A DNA stretch of 64,000 bases, from assembly GCF_900102035.1 (NCBI RefSeq), contig NZ_LT629689.1:1798001-1862000 (forward strand), read 5' to 3'. Numbering within the stretch: position 1 is the stretch's first letter; every line of letters starts with the position of its first letter. This document shows, one piece after another, positions 49,788 through 59,416 of this stretch. The notes under the pieces are model-generated. The model was not told the DNA's origin. It saw only the letters and a program-made list of their open reading frames with translations, and ran no database searches. The translations under genes and the position numbers were made by a program. The stretch comes from Pseudomonas extremaustralis (lineage in GTDB: Bacteria > Pseudomonadota > Gammaproteobacteria > Pseudomonadales > Pseudomonadaceae).

Positions 49788-52700
49788 ATGCGCGGCCTCA
49801 ACCTCTCCGAACTGGCGGTCAAGCACCGCGCGGTCACGTTGTTCCTGATTATCGCGATCCTCGCCGCCGGGATTTTCTCGTTCGGCAAACTGGGGCGCGC
49901 CGAAGACCCCTCGTTTACGGTCAAGGTCATGACCATCACCGCCGCCTGGCCCGGAGCTACCGCCCAGGAAATGCAGGAGCAAGTGGCCGACCGCCTGGAG
50001 AAACGCCTGCAGGAACTGGACTACTACGACCGCGTCGAGACCATTGCCCAGCCGGGTTTCGTGTCCATGCGCATGACCTTCAAGGAGTCCACGCGCCCCG
50101 GCGAAATCCAGGATCTGTTCTACCAGACCCGCAAAAAGCTCAGCGATGAGGCGGCGAAGCTCCCCAAAGGCGTCATCGGGCCATTTTTCAACGACGAATA
50201 TTCCGATGTGTACTTCGCGCTGTACGCCCTGGAAGCCGAGCACCTGCCCCATCGCCAGCAGGTGCAGATGGCCGAAGACTTGCGTCAGGGCCTCCTCGAC
50301 CTGCCAGGCGTGAAGAAGGTCAACATCCTTGGCGAACAGGCACAGCGGATCTTTGTCGAGTTCTCCTACGAACGCCTGGCGACCCTGGGCATCAAGCCCG
50401 GTCAGATCTTCGCCGCCCTCGCCGCGCAAAACGCCGTGGCGCCTTCGGGCTTTGTGGAAACCGCCGGGGCCCGCGCCTATATCCGTATCGACGGCGCCTT
50501 CGACAGCCTGGGGTTGATTGAAAACGTGCCGCTGGAAGCCAACGGCCGTGTGCTGCGCATCGCCGATGTGGCCAGCGTCAGCCGTGGCTATGAAGACCCG
50601 CCCAGCTACCGCATCCGCCACCAGGGCGACCCGGCGCTGATGCTCGGGGTCATCATGGAGAAGCATTGGAACGGCCTGGAACTGGACAAAAGCCTCAAGG
50701 CCCAGGAGGCCAGAATCCAGGCGGACCTGCCCTTGGGGGTGAACTTCGCCAAAGTCTCCGACCAGGCGAAAAACATCAGCCTGGCGGTGAATGAATTCAT
50801 GCTCAAATTCTTCGTCGCTCTCGCGGTGGTCATGCTGATCAGCCTGTTGGCCCTGGGCTTTCGCGTGGGGTTGGTGGTGGCGGCGGCGGTGCCGCTGACC
50901 TTGTCGATAGTGTTTGTGATCATGCTGCTCACCGGCCGCGAGTTCGACCGCATCACCCTGGGCGCGTTGATCATTTCCCTGGGCCTGTTGGTGGACGATG
51001 CAATCATCGCCATCGAAATGATGGTGGTGAAACTCGAAGAAGGCTTCGACCGGATTCACGCCGCCACCTTCGCCTGGCATTCCACGGCCGCGCCGATGCT
51101 CACCGGGACGCTGGTGACGATCATCGGCTTTCTGCCGGTGGGGTTCGCCCGCTCCGGCGCCGGGGAATATGCCGGCAATATTTTCTGGATCGTCGGTTTT
51201 GCCCTGATCTCATCCTGGCTGGTGGCGGTGGTGTTCACTCCGTATCTGGGGGTGAAGCTGCTGCCGCCCATCAAGCCGGTACCCGGCGGCCACGACGCGA
51301 TTTACGCCGGCCGCTATTACCAAGCCCTGCGCAGCCTGGTGCAAGCCTGCGTGCGTCGACGCTGGCGGGTGACCGGGCTGGTGGTCGCCGCGTTTGTACT
51401 GTGTGTGGTGGGCATGGGCGTGGTGAAGAAGCAGTTCTTCCCCAACTCCGACCGTTCCGAGTTGATTCTCGAGGTGTATATGCCGCCCGGCAGCGCCTTC
51501 AAAAGCACCGAAGCGGTGGCCGCGCAACTGGAACAGGCGCTGTTGCAGGAACCTCAGACCCAACTGGTCGACACCTATGTGGGCGGCGGTGCGCCACGCT
51601 TTTTCCTGTCGCTGAACCCCGAAATGCCAGACCCGGCGTTCGCCAAGCTGATCGTGCAAACCCCGGACTCCCATGCTCGCGATGCGTTGAAGCAGCGCAT
51701 GCGTGAACGCATTGCCGCTGGCGAGTTTCCGGCGGCGCGGGTACGGGTGACACAACTGCTGTTCGGCCCGCCCGTGCCGTTCCCGGTGGTGTTCCGGGTT
51801 TCCGGGCCAGATGTGGATGTGTTGCGCGGGCTGTCCGAAGCGGTGCGCAAAGTCGTCGCCGCCAACACGCTGACCAAGGATGCCTTCCTCGATTGGGGCG
51901 AGCGCGCCAGCGGCTATCGCCTGGTACTGGATCAGGATCGCCTGCGCCTGCTGGGTTTCACCCCCGACGAGGTCAAATCCCAGCTCAACGCCTTGCTCAG
52001 CGGCAACCCGATCACGGAAGTGCGCGAAGGCAACCGCACGGTCTCCGTGGTCGCCCGCGCCCAGGGCAACCAGCGCGAGAACCTCGGCAACCTCAGCAAC
52101 ATGACCCTGACCAACAGCGCCGGCGCGTCGGTGCCATTGGCCCAGGTCGGGCAGTTCCAGGCGGTAATGGAAGAACCGATCCTCAAGCGCCGCAACCGCG
52201 CGACCACCGTGGAAGTGCGCGCCGACATCATTGACGGCGTGCAACCGCCCGATGTGGAAATGGCCGTGTTCAAAGACCTGCAACCGCTGATCGCCAAGCT
52301 GCCCGCCGGCTATCGGATCGACATCGGCGGCCCGGTGGAAGAAAGCGCCAAGGCCAACGTCGCCCTGGCGGCGCTGTTCCCGATCATGATCCTGCTGACG
52401 CTCACGGTGATCATGTTCCAGGTACGCTCGTTCGGCGTGATGTTAATGGTCTTCGCCACCGCGCCCCTGGGCTTGATCGGCGCGGTGCCGACATTGTTGC
52501 TGTTCAATCAGCCCTTCGGGTTTAACGCGATTCTGGGCTTGATCGGCATTGGCGGAATCTTGATGCGCAACACGCTGATCTTTACCGACCAGATTCGCCA
52601 GAACCAGGAACACGGCATGGCGATTCACGAAGCGATCATCGAAGCCACCGTGCGCCGTGCGCGGCCGGTGATCCTCACCGCACTGGCGGCGGCGCTGGCG

Positions 52701-52871
52701 TTCATTCCGCTGACGTTGTCGGTGTTCTGGTCGTCCCTGGCCTACGTGCTGATTGGCGGGGTGTTGGTGGGGACGCTACTGACCCTGCTGTTTTTGCCCG
52801 CGCTATGCAGCTTGGTGCTGGGGCGGGAGAAGACAAAGGTTGTCGAAACGTCCCACATAACTGCCGGATAA
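49788..52871 (+). CDS. RND efflux permease (HAE1/TriC-like)
   Basis: A 1027-residue proton-driven inner-membrane pump. Twelve helices in two repeats with large periplasmic loops are expected; TM4 has the proton-relay pair in ISLGLLVDDAIIAIEMM, and repeats such as LALGFRVGLVVAAAVPLTLS are family marks. Sequence style is closer to TriC and similar three-gene pumps than to MexB. No outer-membrane channel gene follows, so a shared TolC/OprM-type channel must serve it. Substrates unknown. Confidence 0.92.
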   Translation: MRGLNLSELAVKHRAVTLFLIIAILAAGIFSFGKLGRAEDPSFTVKVMTITAAWPGATAQEMQEQVADRLEKRLQELDYYDRVETIAQPGFVSMRMTFKESTRPGEIQDLFYQTRKKLSDEAAKLPKGVIGPFFNDEYSDVYFALYALEAEHLPHRQQVQMAEDLRQGLLDLPGVKKVNILGEQAQRIFVEFSYERLATLGIKPGQIFAALAAQNAVAPSGFVETAGARAYIRIDGAFDSLGLIENVPLEANGRVLRIADVASVSRGYEDPPSYRIRHQGDPALMLGVIMEKHWNGLELDKSLKAQEARIQADLPLGVNFAKVSDQAKNISLAVNEFMLKFFVALAVVMLISLLALGFRVGLVVAAAVPLTLSIVFVIMLLTGREFDRITLGALIISLGLLVDDAIIAIEMMVVKLEEGFDRIHAATFAWHSTAAPMLTGTLVTIIGFLPVGFARSGAGEYAGNIFWIVGFALISSWLVAVVFTPYLGVKLLPPIKPVPGGHDAIYAGRYYQALRSLVQACVRRRWRVTGLVVAAFVLCVVGMGVVKKQFFPNSDRSELILEVYMPPGSAFKSTEAVAAQLEQALLQEPQTQLVDTYVGGGAPRFFLSLNPEMPDPAFAKLIVQTPDSHARDALKQRMRERIAAGEFPAARVRVTQLLFGPPVPFPVVFRVSGPDVDVLRGLSEAVRKVVAANTLTKDAFLDWGERASGYRLVLDQDRLRLLGFTPDEVKSQLNALLSGNPITEVREGNRTVSVVARAQGNQRENLGNLSNMTLTNSAGASVPLAQVGQFQAVMEEPILKRRNRATTVEVRADIIDGVQPPDVEMAVFKDLQPLIAKLPAGYRIDIGGPVEESAKANVALAALFPIMILLTLTVIMFQVRSFGVMLMVFATAPLGLIGAVPTLLLFNQPFGFNAILGLIGIGGILMRNTLIFTDQIRQNQEHGMAIHEAIIEATVRRARPVILTALAAALAFIPLTLSVFWSSLAYVLIGGVLVGTLLTLLFLPALCSLVLGREKTKVVETSHITAG

Positions 52872-52940
52872 GCTCTACTCACCGCGTCTGAAAACCTCTC
52901 CAAAGTCTCTCGCCTGACCAACCAGCGCGAGGGACCGCTG

Positions 52941-52985
52941 ATGCATTTCTCCACCCATGCCCCGGTCAACGGGGCTGCCTCTTGA
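52941..52985 (+). CDS. Possible 14-codon leader ORF coupled to rhs start
   Basis: GAGGGA at 52930-52935 is well placed for ATG 52941. The frame encodes MHFSTHAPVNGAAS and stops at 52983-52985, overlapping the TTG (52982-52984) proposed for rhs. It is either a leader peptide that couples translation of rhs or the true N-terminus joined to rhs by a frameshift. Confidence 0.35.
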   Translation: MHFSTHAPVNGAAS

Positions 52986-55900
52986 TTCCGCCCATCGCCA
53001 GCTTTGTCCTGGCCCCCATGAATGCCCAGGCGCCGGACGCTGAAAGCGTCTTTCATGATTTCAGGGCGTGCCTCAACACGTTTGACCAGTGGGCCTCGAG
53101 CTTCTGGAGCGTTTCGGCGCTGGAGGTCGAGCAGGTATTCAAGGTCGGGGATGAGGTGGCGCTGGTCGCGCCGGCTTCCTCCACGACACCCAGCAGCACC
53201 GTGGCCACGTGCAAGGCCCAGGGTTCGTTGACCCTGGTGCATCTGTTCGAAAGCTCGCAATTTGTGCCCATCGGCAATACGCCGGTGATGTTGCAAGCCA
53301 TCGCCGCGGATGGCAGCCCGATGGGCGCGCCGATCCATCACACGATTGGCCCCAGCGGCATACTTGAAATCAAGGACTGCGCCCGCGATCAGCGCTACCA
53401 GATCACCTTTTATCCCAACGTTTGCGAAGATCACGTCAAGGCGTTGTATGCGTCCTATCAGGCGCTGATTGCGCAGTTGGAAAATCACCTGCGTGATGAA
53501 TGGACACAGACGTTCAGCGCGCAATGGGACGACTTCGCAAACGCCACGCCGTTCGAGCGCAGCGCCTTGCAGGGCGTGGCGTTTGCCCACGGGATTGCCA
53601 AGGCGCTCTACAACCTGTGGGACAACATCACCCAACTGTACGAGCTGCTGGCCGACCTCAAGGCCAACAGCGAAAAGCTGCTGCAGTACCTCTCCCAGGC
53701 CGAACTCGATGAGCTGCTCAAGCTCAGCAAAGACGCGATTGCCCAGGGCCTGCTGATACTCAGCGATGAGCCGCTGCTGTTTATCTATCTATCCGCCATA
53801 GTCGGCTGGATACGGCTGCTACCGCCGCCGCAGATGTACGAACTGCTGGGCGAGATCACCGGCGAGGTGTTGATCAATCTGTTCTTGATCTGGGCCACGC
53901 GGGGCATGGGCGTGAAGATTCGCCTGGGTGCGCAGGTGTTGAGTCATGTCAAGTCGGGCCGTGCGCGCCAATGGCTGGAACGGCTCGCCGATCAGATTGT
54001 CGGGCCCAAGCTGGATGCACATGCCGAGGCGGCCAAGCCATTGCTGCTGGGTAGCGCGCCGACGCCGATCAGGAGCGTGCCGGTTGCGCCGTTGAAGGCG
54101 GGCGATCAGTTGGTTTCCAACCCGGTGCCGGCGGTGCGCAACAAGTCCCAGCGGACGACGCTGGTCAGGCAAGAGCCCGTGGACGATGCGCCGGCCTCGG
54201 CGAAAAATCCCAACGGCGATGCAGTGGCGGCGTCGGACAAGACCGTCACCCACGGCTGCCCGGTGTCGATGGTCACCGGCGAGGAACTGCTGACCCTGAC
54301 CGATGGGGCGCTGGACGGGATCTTGCCGTTCGAGTGGACGCGTGTGTACCGCACCAGTGCGGTGGACGTGGATTGCGGCTTGGGCTTTGGCTGGAGTCAC
54401 GCGCTGGCACAGCGGCTGTCTGTGTCAGGCGATTCGGTGGTGTGGATCGACCATGAGAATCGGACTACGGCGTTTCCGTTGCCGTCCGACTCTCGACCGG
54501 CGATCACCAACAGCCTGGCCGAAGCGGCGATCTATCTGGGCGCTTCGCCGGATGAACTGGTGCTGGCGCAGGCTTCACGCTTCTTCCACTTTCGCGACGG
54601 CGTGCTGACGGCGATCAGCGACGCGTATGACAACCGACTGCGGATTTTCCGGGATGCCCTGGGGCGCATCGAACGGCTGGATAACGGTGTGGGCCGCTCG
54701 CTGTGCTTGCGCTACGCGACGGGCCGTATCGTGGCCGTGGACTACCAGATTCAGCGCGCCAAGGGGCCTGAACCGTTCGAGTGGGTGACTGAACAAAACG
54801 TCGTTTCCTACACCTATGACGAAGCGGGTCGACTGATCTCGGCGACCAATGCCGTTGGTGAACGCGAGGTTTATCGGTACGACGAGCAGCACGTCATTCT
54901 CGAACGCGGGCTGGCCGGTGGGGCGAGTTTCTTCTGGGCGTGGGAACGCGCTGGCAAGGCGGCCAGATGTGTCCGGCATTGGGCCAGTTTTTCGCAAATG
55001 GACACGCGTTATGCCTGGGACGACAACGGTCGCGTCACGCTGCACAACGCCGATGGCAGCCAGGAAGTGTATGTCCACGATCAACGTGCGCGGCTGGTGC
55101 AGCGCGTCGACCCGGATGGCGCCACGCACTTCAAATCCTACGACGATAAAGGCCGGCTGACGGTTGAGCAGGACCCGCTCGGGGCGGTGACGGCCTATCA
55201 ATACGACGAAGCCGGACGCTTGGTGGCGCTGTTTCCGGGGGACGACGAGCCGACGACCTACGAGCATGACAACGGTTTCGTACGGGTTGTGCGGCGTGGT
55301 GAAGCGGTCTGGAAGTACGAGCGCAATGACCAGGGCGACATCACGCGCAGGACCGATCCCGATGGCCATGTGACCGACTACAGCTACAACAGATATGGGC
55401 AACTGGTGGGGGTGTGGAACCCGGATCACAGTTGCCATCGGCTGGTGTGGAATGAACGCGGGCAATTGCTTGAGGAGCAGTTGCCCAATGGCGGGATCAA
55501 GCGTTATCGCTATGACGAGCTTGGCCGGCAAGTGGCGCGCGAGGATGAGCATGGTGCGCTGACCGGGTATCAGTGGGACAGCGTCGGTCGGCTGATTCGC
55601 GTCGTGTTGCCAGGCGGCGCCGAGCGCGAATACAGCTACAACCCCTACGGAAAAATCACCGCCGAACGCGATGAACGCGGCCACGTCACCCGCTACGAAT
55701 ACGCCGACGGCCTGCACCTGATCAGCCGCCGCATCAATGCCGATGGCACCCAGGTCAAGTATCGCTATGACAACGTCCGGTTATTGCTGACCGAGATCGA
55801 AAACGAAGTCGGCGAGACCTACACACTCGACTACCACCCCAACGGCCTGATCCAGCAGGAAACCGGCTTTGACGGCCAGCGCACCGCCTATGCCTACGAC

Positions 55901-57805
55901 CTCAATGGCAACCTGCAGGAAAAGACCGAACACGGCGACGACGGCAGTCAGCTGGTTACCCGCTACGAGCGCGATCACACCGGCCGCCTCGTAAGAAAAA
56001 CCCTGCCCGATGGCAGCACTGTGGACTATGCCTACGACCGCCAAGGCAACCTCCTCAGCGTCGACGACGGCCACTGGGCGCTGGCCTACGAATACGACCG
56101 CCAAAACCGCCTCACCGCCGAACACCAAGGCTGGGGCACCTTGCGCTATGGCTACGACGCCTGCGGCCAGCTTCAACACCTGCGCCTGCCGGACAACAAC
56201 CGCCTCAGCTTCAACCACGGTAAAGGCGGCCACCTCGCCACCGTCGAACTGAATGGCGCCCTGCTGACCTCTCATCTATTCAAAGCCGGCCAGGAGCATC
56301 AACGCCAGCAAGGCCAACTGCTCAGCCATTATCACTACGACGACCAGCAACGCCTGCGCGCCCACACCGTCACCCAACAGGCCCACCCCCACTACCAACG
56401 CCAATACGACTACGACCAATCCGGCAACCTCACCCGCCTGCTCGACACCCGCAAGGGCGAACACCGCTACCACTACGACCCACTCAACCGCCTGACCCGT
56501 GCCGACCACTCCCAAGACGTCCAGGAACGTTTTGCCCACGACCCGGCCGGCAACCTGCTGATGCAAAACCGCCCCGGCCCCGACATCGTCGCTGGCAACC
56601 GCCTGACGAGCCAGGGCGATCGCTCCTACGACTACGACGCCTTCGGCAACCTGATCCGCGAGCGGCGCGGACGTGGGCATGCGTTAGTCACCGAATACCG
56701 TTATGACTGTCAGCACCGGCTGATCGGCATTACCCAGCCCAATGGCCAAACCGCCAGTTATCGCTACGACCCGTTCGGGCGGCGCATCAGCAAGACCGTT
56801 GATGAGGTAACGACGGAGTTTTTCTGGCAAGGCGACAAACTCATCGCTGAACACCATGCAGATCGCCATCGCAGCTACCTCTACGAACCGGACAGTTTCC
56901 GCCCGCTGGCACTGCTGGAAGGCTTTGGTCCAGACAAAACAACGCCCTACCACTACCAACTCGACCACCTCGGCACCCCGCAGGAACTCACCGCCGCCGA
57001 CGGCGAAATCGTCTGGTCCGCCCACTACCGCGCCTACGGCGAAATCGCCCGCCTCGACAGCGGAAAAATCGACAACCCCCTGCGCTTCCAGGGCCAATAC
57101 TTCGATCAAGAAAGCGGACTGCACTACAACCGCCATCGCTACTACAATCCGGACATCGGTCGCTACCTGACGCCGGATCCGGTGAAGTTGGCGGGTGGGA
57201 TCAACGCGTACCAGTACGTGCCCAATCCTACGGGGTGGGTGGATCCGCTGGGGTTGAGTTCGTGTCCGGGGGCGGATGGTTGCAAGCCAACCGCTACAGC
57301 TCGAAAGCCTGCGGAAAGTGTTGATCACGGAGAGCCAGCTTTACCGCAACTGACACGAGCGGAAAGACAGGCGAGAATCGATAAGCTTGCTGAGGCTAAT
57401 GCCTACAGAAGGTTGGACGAGTTAGAAAAGGCAACTCCGGGAGCACACTTCCTGGAAAAACACGGAGCACAAACAACACTCGAATCTCAACTGGAAAGGG
57501 TTAAAACAGCGAAAAACCCAACAACTGGAGCGGTAGAAGTGTATACATCAGGACCCAAAAAAGGAAAACTTAAGTACCCGCCCGCCGCAACTCACTACCT
57601 GAGCCACAAGGACCAGTTAAACTCAATATATCGAGCACAGTTAATTTTCAGGCAAAATGATCGTTTCGCATCATTGAAACCAATGGATATGGGGAAAATT
57701 ATCGGCGAGGGATATTCCCGCGACGGAAAATATAGCCAGCAACGCAAGGCACGCGTAATACTGAACAAAGATGGAAAACCTAAAACCGCTTACACCGAGT
57801 TATGA
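52982..57805 (+). CDS. Rhs polymorphic toxin with variable C-terminal domain
   Basis: A protein of about 1607 residues. Residues 1-400 form an N-terminal region with two hydrophobic stretches (LLFIYLSAIVGWIRLL, GEVLINLFLIWATRGM), and no clear PAAR motif. From about 425 comes the Rhs entry segment (GCPVSMVTGEELLTLTDGAL, FEWTRVYRTSAVD). YD repeats of the 'YDxxGRL' kind run from about 585 to 1380, then the core end (GLHYNRHRYYNPDIGRYLTP). The DPLGL junction is at 1421-1425. After it a 182-residue toxin domain with different, AT-richer codon use begins: GAHFLEKHGAQTTLESQLER and PPAATHYLSHKDQLNSI. Its His/Lys-His start recalls RNase-type toxins, but that is a guess. The start is uncertain: TTG 52982 or ATG 53018. 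Confidence 0.85.
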   Translation: MIPPIASFVLAPMNAQAPDAESVFHDFRACLNTFDQWASSFWSVSALEVEQVFKVGDEVALVAPASSTTPSSTVATCKAQGSLTLVHLFESSQFVPIGNTPVMLQAIAADGSPMGAPIHHTIGPSGILEIKDCARDQRYQITFYPNVCEDHVKALYASYQALIAQLENHLRDEWTQTFSAQWDDFANATPFERSALQGVAFAHGIAKALYNLWDNITQLYELLADLKANSEKLLQYLSQAELDELLKLSKDAIAQGLLILSDEPLLFIYLSAIVGWIRLLPPPQMYELLGEITGEVLINLFLIWATRGMGVKIRLGAQVLSHVKSGRARQWLERLADQIVGPKLDAHAEAAKPLLLGSAPTPIRSVPVAPLKAGDQLVSNPVPAVRNKSQRTTLVRQEPVDDAPASAKNPNGDAVAASDKTVTHGCPVSMVTGEELLTLTDGALDGILPFEWTRVYRTSAVDVDCGLGFGWSHALAQRLSVSGDSVVWIDHENRTTAFPLPSDSRPAITNSLAEAAIYLGASPDELVLAQASRFFHFRDGVLTAISDAYDNRLRIFRDALGRIERLDNGVGRSLCLRYATGRIVAVDYQIQRAKGPEPFEWVTEQNVVSYTYDEAGRLISATNAVGEREVYRYDEQHVILERGLAGGASFFWAWERAGKAARCVRHWASFSQMDTRYAWDDNGRVTLHNADGSQEVYVHDQRARLVQRVDPDGATHFKSYDDKGRLTVEQDPLGAVTAYQYDEAGRLVALFPGDDEPTTYEHDNGFVRVVRRGEAVWKYERNDQGDITRRTDPDGHVTDYSYNRYGQLVGVWNPDHSCHRLVWNERGQLLEEQLPNGGIKRYRYDELGRQVAREDEHGALTGYQWDSVGRLIRVVLPGGAEREYSYNPYGKITAERDERGHVTRYEYADGLHLISRRINADGTQVKYRYDNVRLLLTEIENEVGETYTLDYHPNGLIQQETGFDGQRTAYAYDLNGNLQEKTEHGDDGSQLVTRYERDHTGRLVRKTLPDGSTVDYAYDRQGNLLSVDDGHWALAYEYDRQNRLTAEHQGWGTLRYGYDACGQLQHLRLPDNNRLSFNHGKGGHLATVELNGALLTSHLFKAGQEHQRQQGQLLSHYHYDDQQRLRAHTVTQQAHPHYQRQYDYDQSGNLTRLLDTRKGEHRYHYDPLNRLTRADHSQDVQERFAHDPAGNLLMQNRPGPDIVAGNRLTSQGDRSYDYDAFGNLIRERRGRGHALVTEYRYDCQHRLIGITQPNGQTASYRYDPFGRRISKTVDEVTTEFFWQGDKLIAEHHADRHRSYLYEPDSFRPLALLEGFGPDKTTPYHYQLDHLGTPQELTAADGEIVWSAHYRAYGEIARLDSGKIDNPLRFQGQYFDQESGLHYNRHRYYNPDIGRYLTPDPVKLAGGINAYQYVPNPTGWVDPLGLSSCPGADGCKPTATARKPAESVDHGEPALPQLTRAERQARIDKLAEANAYRRLDELEKATPGAHFLEKHGAQTTLESQLERVKTAKNPTTGAVEVYTSGPKKGKLKYPPAATHYLSHKDQLNSIYRAQLIFRQNDRFASLKPMDMGKIIGEGYSRDGKYSQQRKARVILNKDGKPKTAYTEL

Positions 57806-58155
57806 ATATGAAAAGAACTCCAAGCATGTCAGCAATTCGCGGCTTACTCTTCACTTATGACATTGAAAACACAGATGATCTGGAGAGAGAAAGCCTTATC
57901 TCTTCAAAAAATATAAACATTGAAGAAGAACTCATTGAGCTTTTTGACGAGCTAACCAAACCAGAATTTCTATCTTATACAAAGCCAGAGCAAGAGCGTT
58001 TCATTGAATCGATTGAGCACTATCTTGCTACTAACGACAACTTCGATGCAGCCTTTAAAACAATGGCAACTTATTTCAGCGAGCCTGTGACTGATCAGCG
58101 GGCATTTATGAGAACACTGCTGGACCGCCTGAAACAATATAGCAGCACCCATTAA
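57802..58155 (+). CDS. Presumed cognate immunity protein of the Rhs toxin
   Basis: A 117-residue acidic, helical protein (LLFTYDIENTDDLERESL, EEELIELFDELTKPEFLSYT) whose ATG overlaps the rhs stop (ATGA at 57802-57805). Size, overlap and AT-rich base use are those of Rhs/CDI immunity genes. No family was recognised. The protein at 59709 looks weakly similar. Confidence 0.7.
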   Translation: MNMKRTPSMSAIRGLLFTYDIENTDDLERESLISSKNINIEEELIELFDELTKPEFLSYTKPEQERFIESIEHYLATNDNFDAAFKTMATYFSEPVTDQRAFMRTLLDRLKQYSSTH

Positions 58156-58186
58156 CAAAAGACGTGGACTCGACGGAAACGACCTC

Positions 58187-58216
58187 TGTGGCGAGCGAGC
58201 TTATCTGATCGCCACA
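58187..58216. repeat. Short intergenic palindrome in toxin-immunity graveyard
   Basis: TGTGGCGA (58187-58194) and TCGCCACA (58209-58216) are perfect inverted arms around a 14-base loop. It resembles half of the fluorescens-group extragenic repeat and may mark an old junction between cassettes. Confidence 0.4.
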
Positions 58217-58240
58217 ACAGCTTCTCGCCAAGAAAACACC

Positions 58241-58537
58241 GTAAGTGTACGGCCCTACACAAGCAGAACCGGTTCAAAAGGAATTGAAAAAGAGGGCGTG
58301 ATATTGGCTCAAGACAACAACAGAGTTTATCTCAAATCTGCAAAAAGCAAAGCACTGAGTCTTATAAACGCACAGGACAAATATCAAATCAACAAGAGCA
58401 AAGGCCGGGACTATATTGAGACGGACGAATCTGAATCACGATTGGTATGGATAAAAAGCCCTAGATACAACACTATGGAGCTGACCGTAAAAGAAAACTT
58501 GAAACTAAAAAATCCTAAATTTACGAAAATAGAGTAA
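58241..58537 (+). pseudogene. Displaced toxin tail, HYD1-like
   Basis: An open frame ending at 58537 reads VSVRPYTSRTGSKGIEKEGV, then NRVYLKSAKSKALS and RLVWIKSPRYNTMELTVKEN. The layout 'R-x-Y-T-S... G-x-K-G-I... G-V-I... V-Y-L' is that of HYD1-type polymorphic toxin ends, although the usual His is Pro here. There is no DPLGL junction or start codon of its own (a GTG at 58298 is internal), so it is an orphan C-terminal cassette left behind after a new tip replaced it. Family call is by eye. Confidence 0.5.
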
Positions 58538-58609
58538 TACTAGAAAAAATAAAAAATAGTACTTACAGGCAACGAAGCACTGGATGCACTTAAAGAGTTC
58601 GAGTTCATA

Positions 58610-59077
58610 TTGATATCTCTACGCAAAATGGGAAATTTTTACGCCGAAAAGCCTAGCGCGCTAGAGGAACATCAAAAAGCAACCACTGATTTTATAGACA
58701 ACTACGCCATCACAAAGCGCCTAGCAAAGGTTCGCACCATAATACCCCGCCATTTTGACGACAGTCTCGGCAAAGACGACATGGACGACATAGAAAGGCA
58801 CTTCTCTGACTTGAAATTCTGGGAACCCAATAAACCCTTAAAAAAAGCAACAACAAACCCGGTCATCCCAAGGGGAAAAACCGAACAAGTAACCTGCAAA
58901 CACAATGAGTTACTAGTTGTTTTCACCAATGAACTAAATGAATCACTACCAATCACTTTCCACAACACTATCACCTTCAAAGGAGTTAATACAATTGGTG
59001 CTAAGCTGATTTTAATGCAAAAATCCAAGATGCCAGATGGCTATCTATTGCTGACAGGACACCCAATAGAAAAATGA
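58610..59077 (+). CDS. Orphan immunity-type ORF, start uncertain
   Basis: A 155-residue frame from TTG 58610 (or ATG 58628). Coding-like sequence (VLTGNEALDALKEFEFILIS) continues upstream of the TTG to 58556, where an ATA stands at the place of a start codon, so the original start may have mutated. The protein is mixed helix and strand (DDMDDIERHFSDLKFWEPNK, LLVVFTNELNESLPI). It follows the HYD1-like tail and could be its immunity protein. Its TGA overlaps the next frame's ATG (ATGA), the arrangement of a toxin-immunity couple, so it could instead be a toxin tail. Confidence 0.45.
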   Translation: MISLRKMGNFYAEKPSALEEHQKATTDFIDNYAITKRLAKVRTIIPRHFDDSLGKDDMDDIERHFSDLKFWEPNKPLKKATTNPVIPRGKTEQVTCKHNELLVVFTNELNESLPITFHNTITFKGVNTIGAKLILMQKSKMPDGYLLLTGHPIEK

Positions 59078-59382
59078 ATAAACCACCAACTGAACTTCAG
59101 CAGTTTTTTGGCGCCTACTTCAACCAAGATTGGGTAGAAGATCATGCTTCGGCTGACGAAGTCATTGATACATTTCTTCTAGATTCGTCCAGGGATGTGA
59201 TTTTCACAGTCAGAAAATAAATCCTGAAACTAATTGACACCTACACAAACGAATCAGCACTTCAAGAGAATTTATTGCATGAACAGTATTGCTACTACTA
59301 TTACCCAAATCAATGGGCATCAGGACTGTTATGGTTGAACCATATAGTGGGCAAATTCGACAACTATTTACTCAAAAATTAA
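59074..59382 (+). pseudogene. CdiI-family immunity gene with in-frame stop
   Basis: ATG 59074 opens MNKPPTELQQFFGAYFNQDW, typical of the CDI immunity family 'LQQFFGgYFhQDW'. A TAA at 59218-59220 (codon 49) follows FTVRK, but the same frame continues with family-like sequence (ILKLIDTYTNESALQENLLH, YYYYPNQWASGLLWLNHIV) to a second stop at 59380-59382. One base change (GAA or similar to TAA) would explain it. The intact length would be about 102 residues, normal for the family. Confidence 0.75.
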
Positions 59383-59416
59383 ATCAGTCAGCGTATTCAA
59401 ACAGCAAAGCTCGTGA

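Noticed and set aside
54575..57328. Tandem DNA repeats suspected in the rhs gene
   Set aside because: They are protein-level YD repeats with diverged DNA, the normal structure of Rhs proteins, not a satellite or CRISPR array.
58298..58537. Independent 79-codon gene starting at GTG 58298
   Set aside because: Toxin-like sequence continues upstream of the GTG (RPYTSRTGSKGIEKEG), so the GTG is internal to a displaced tail.
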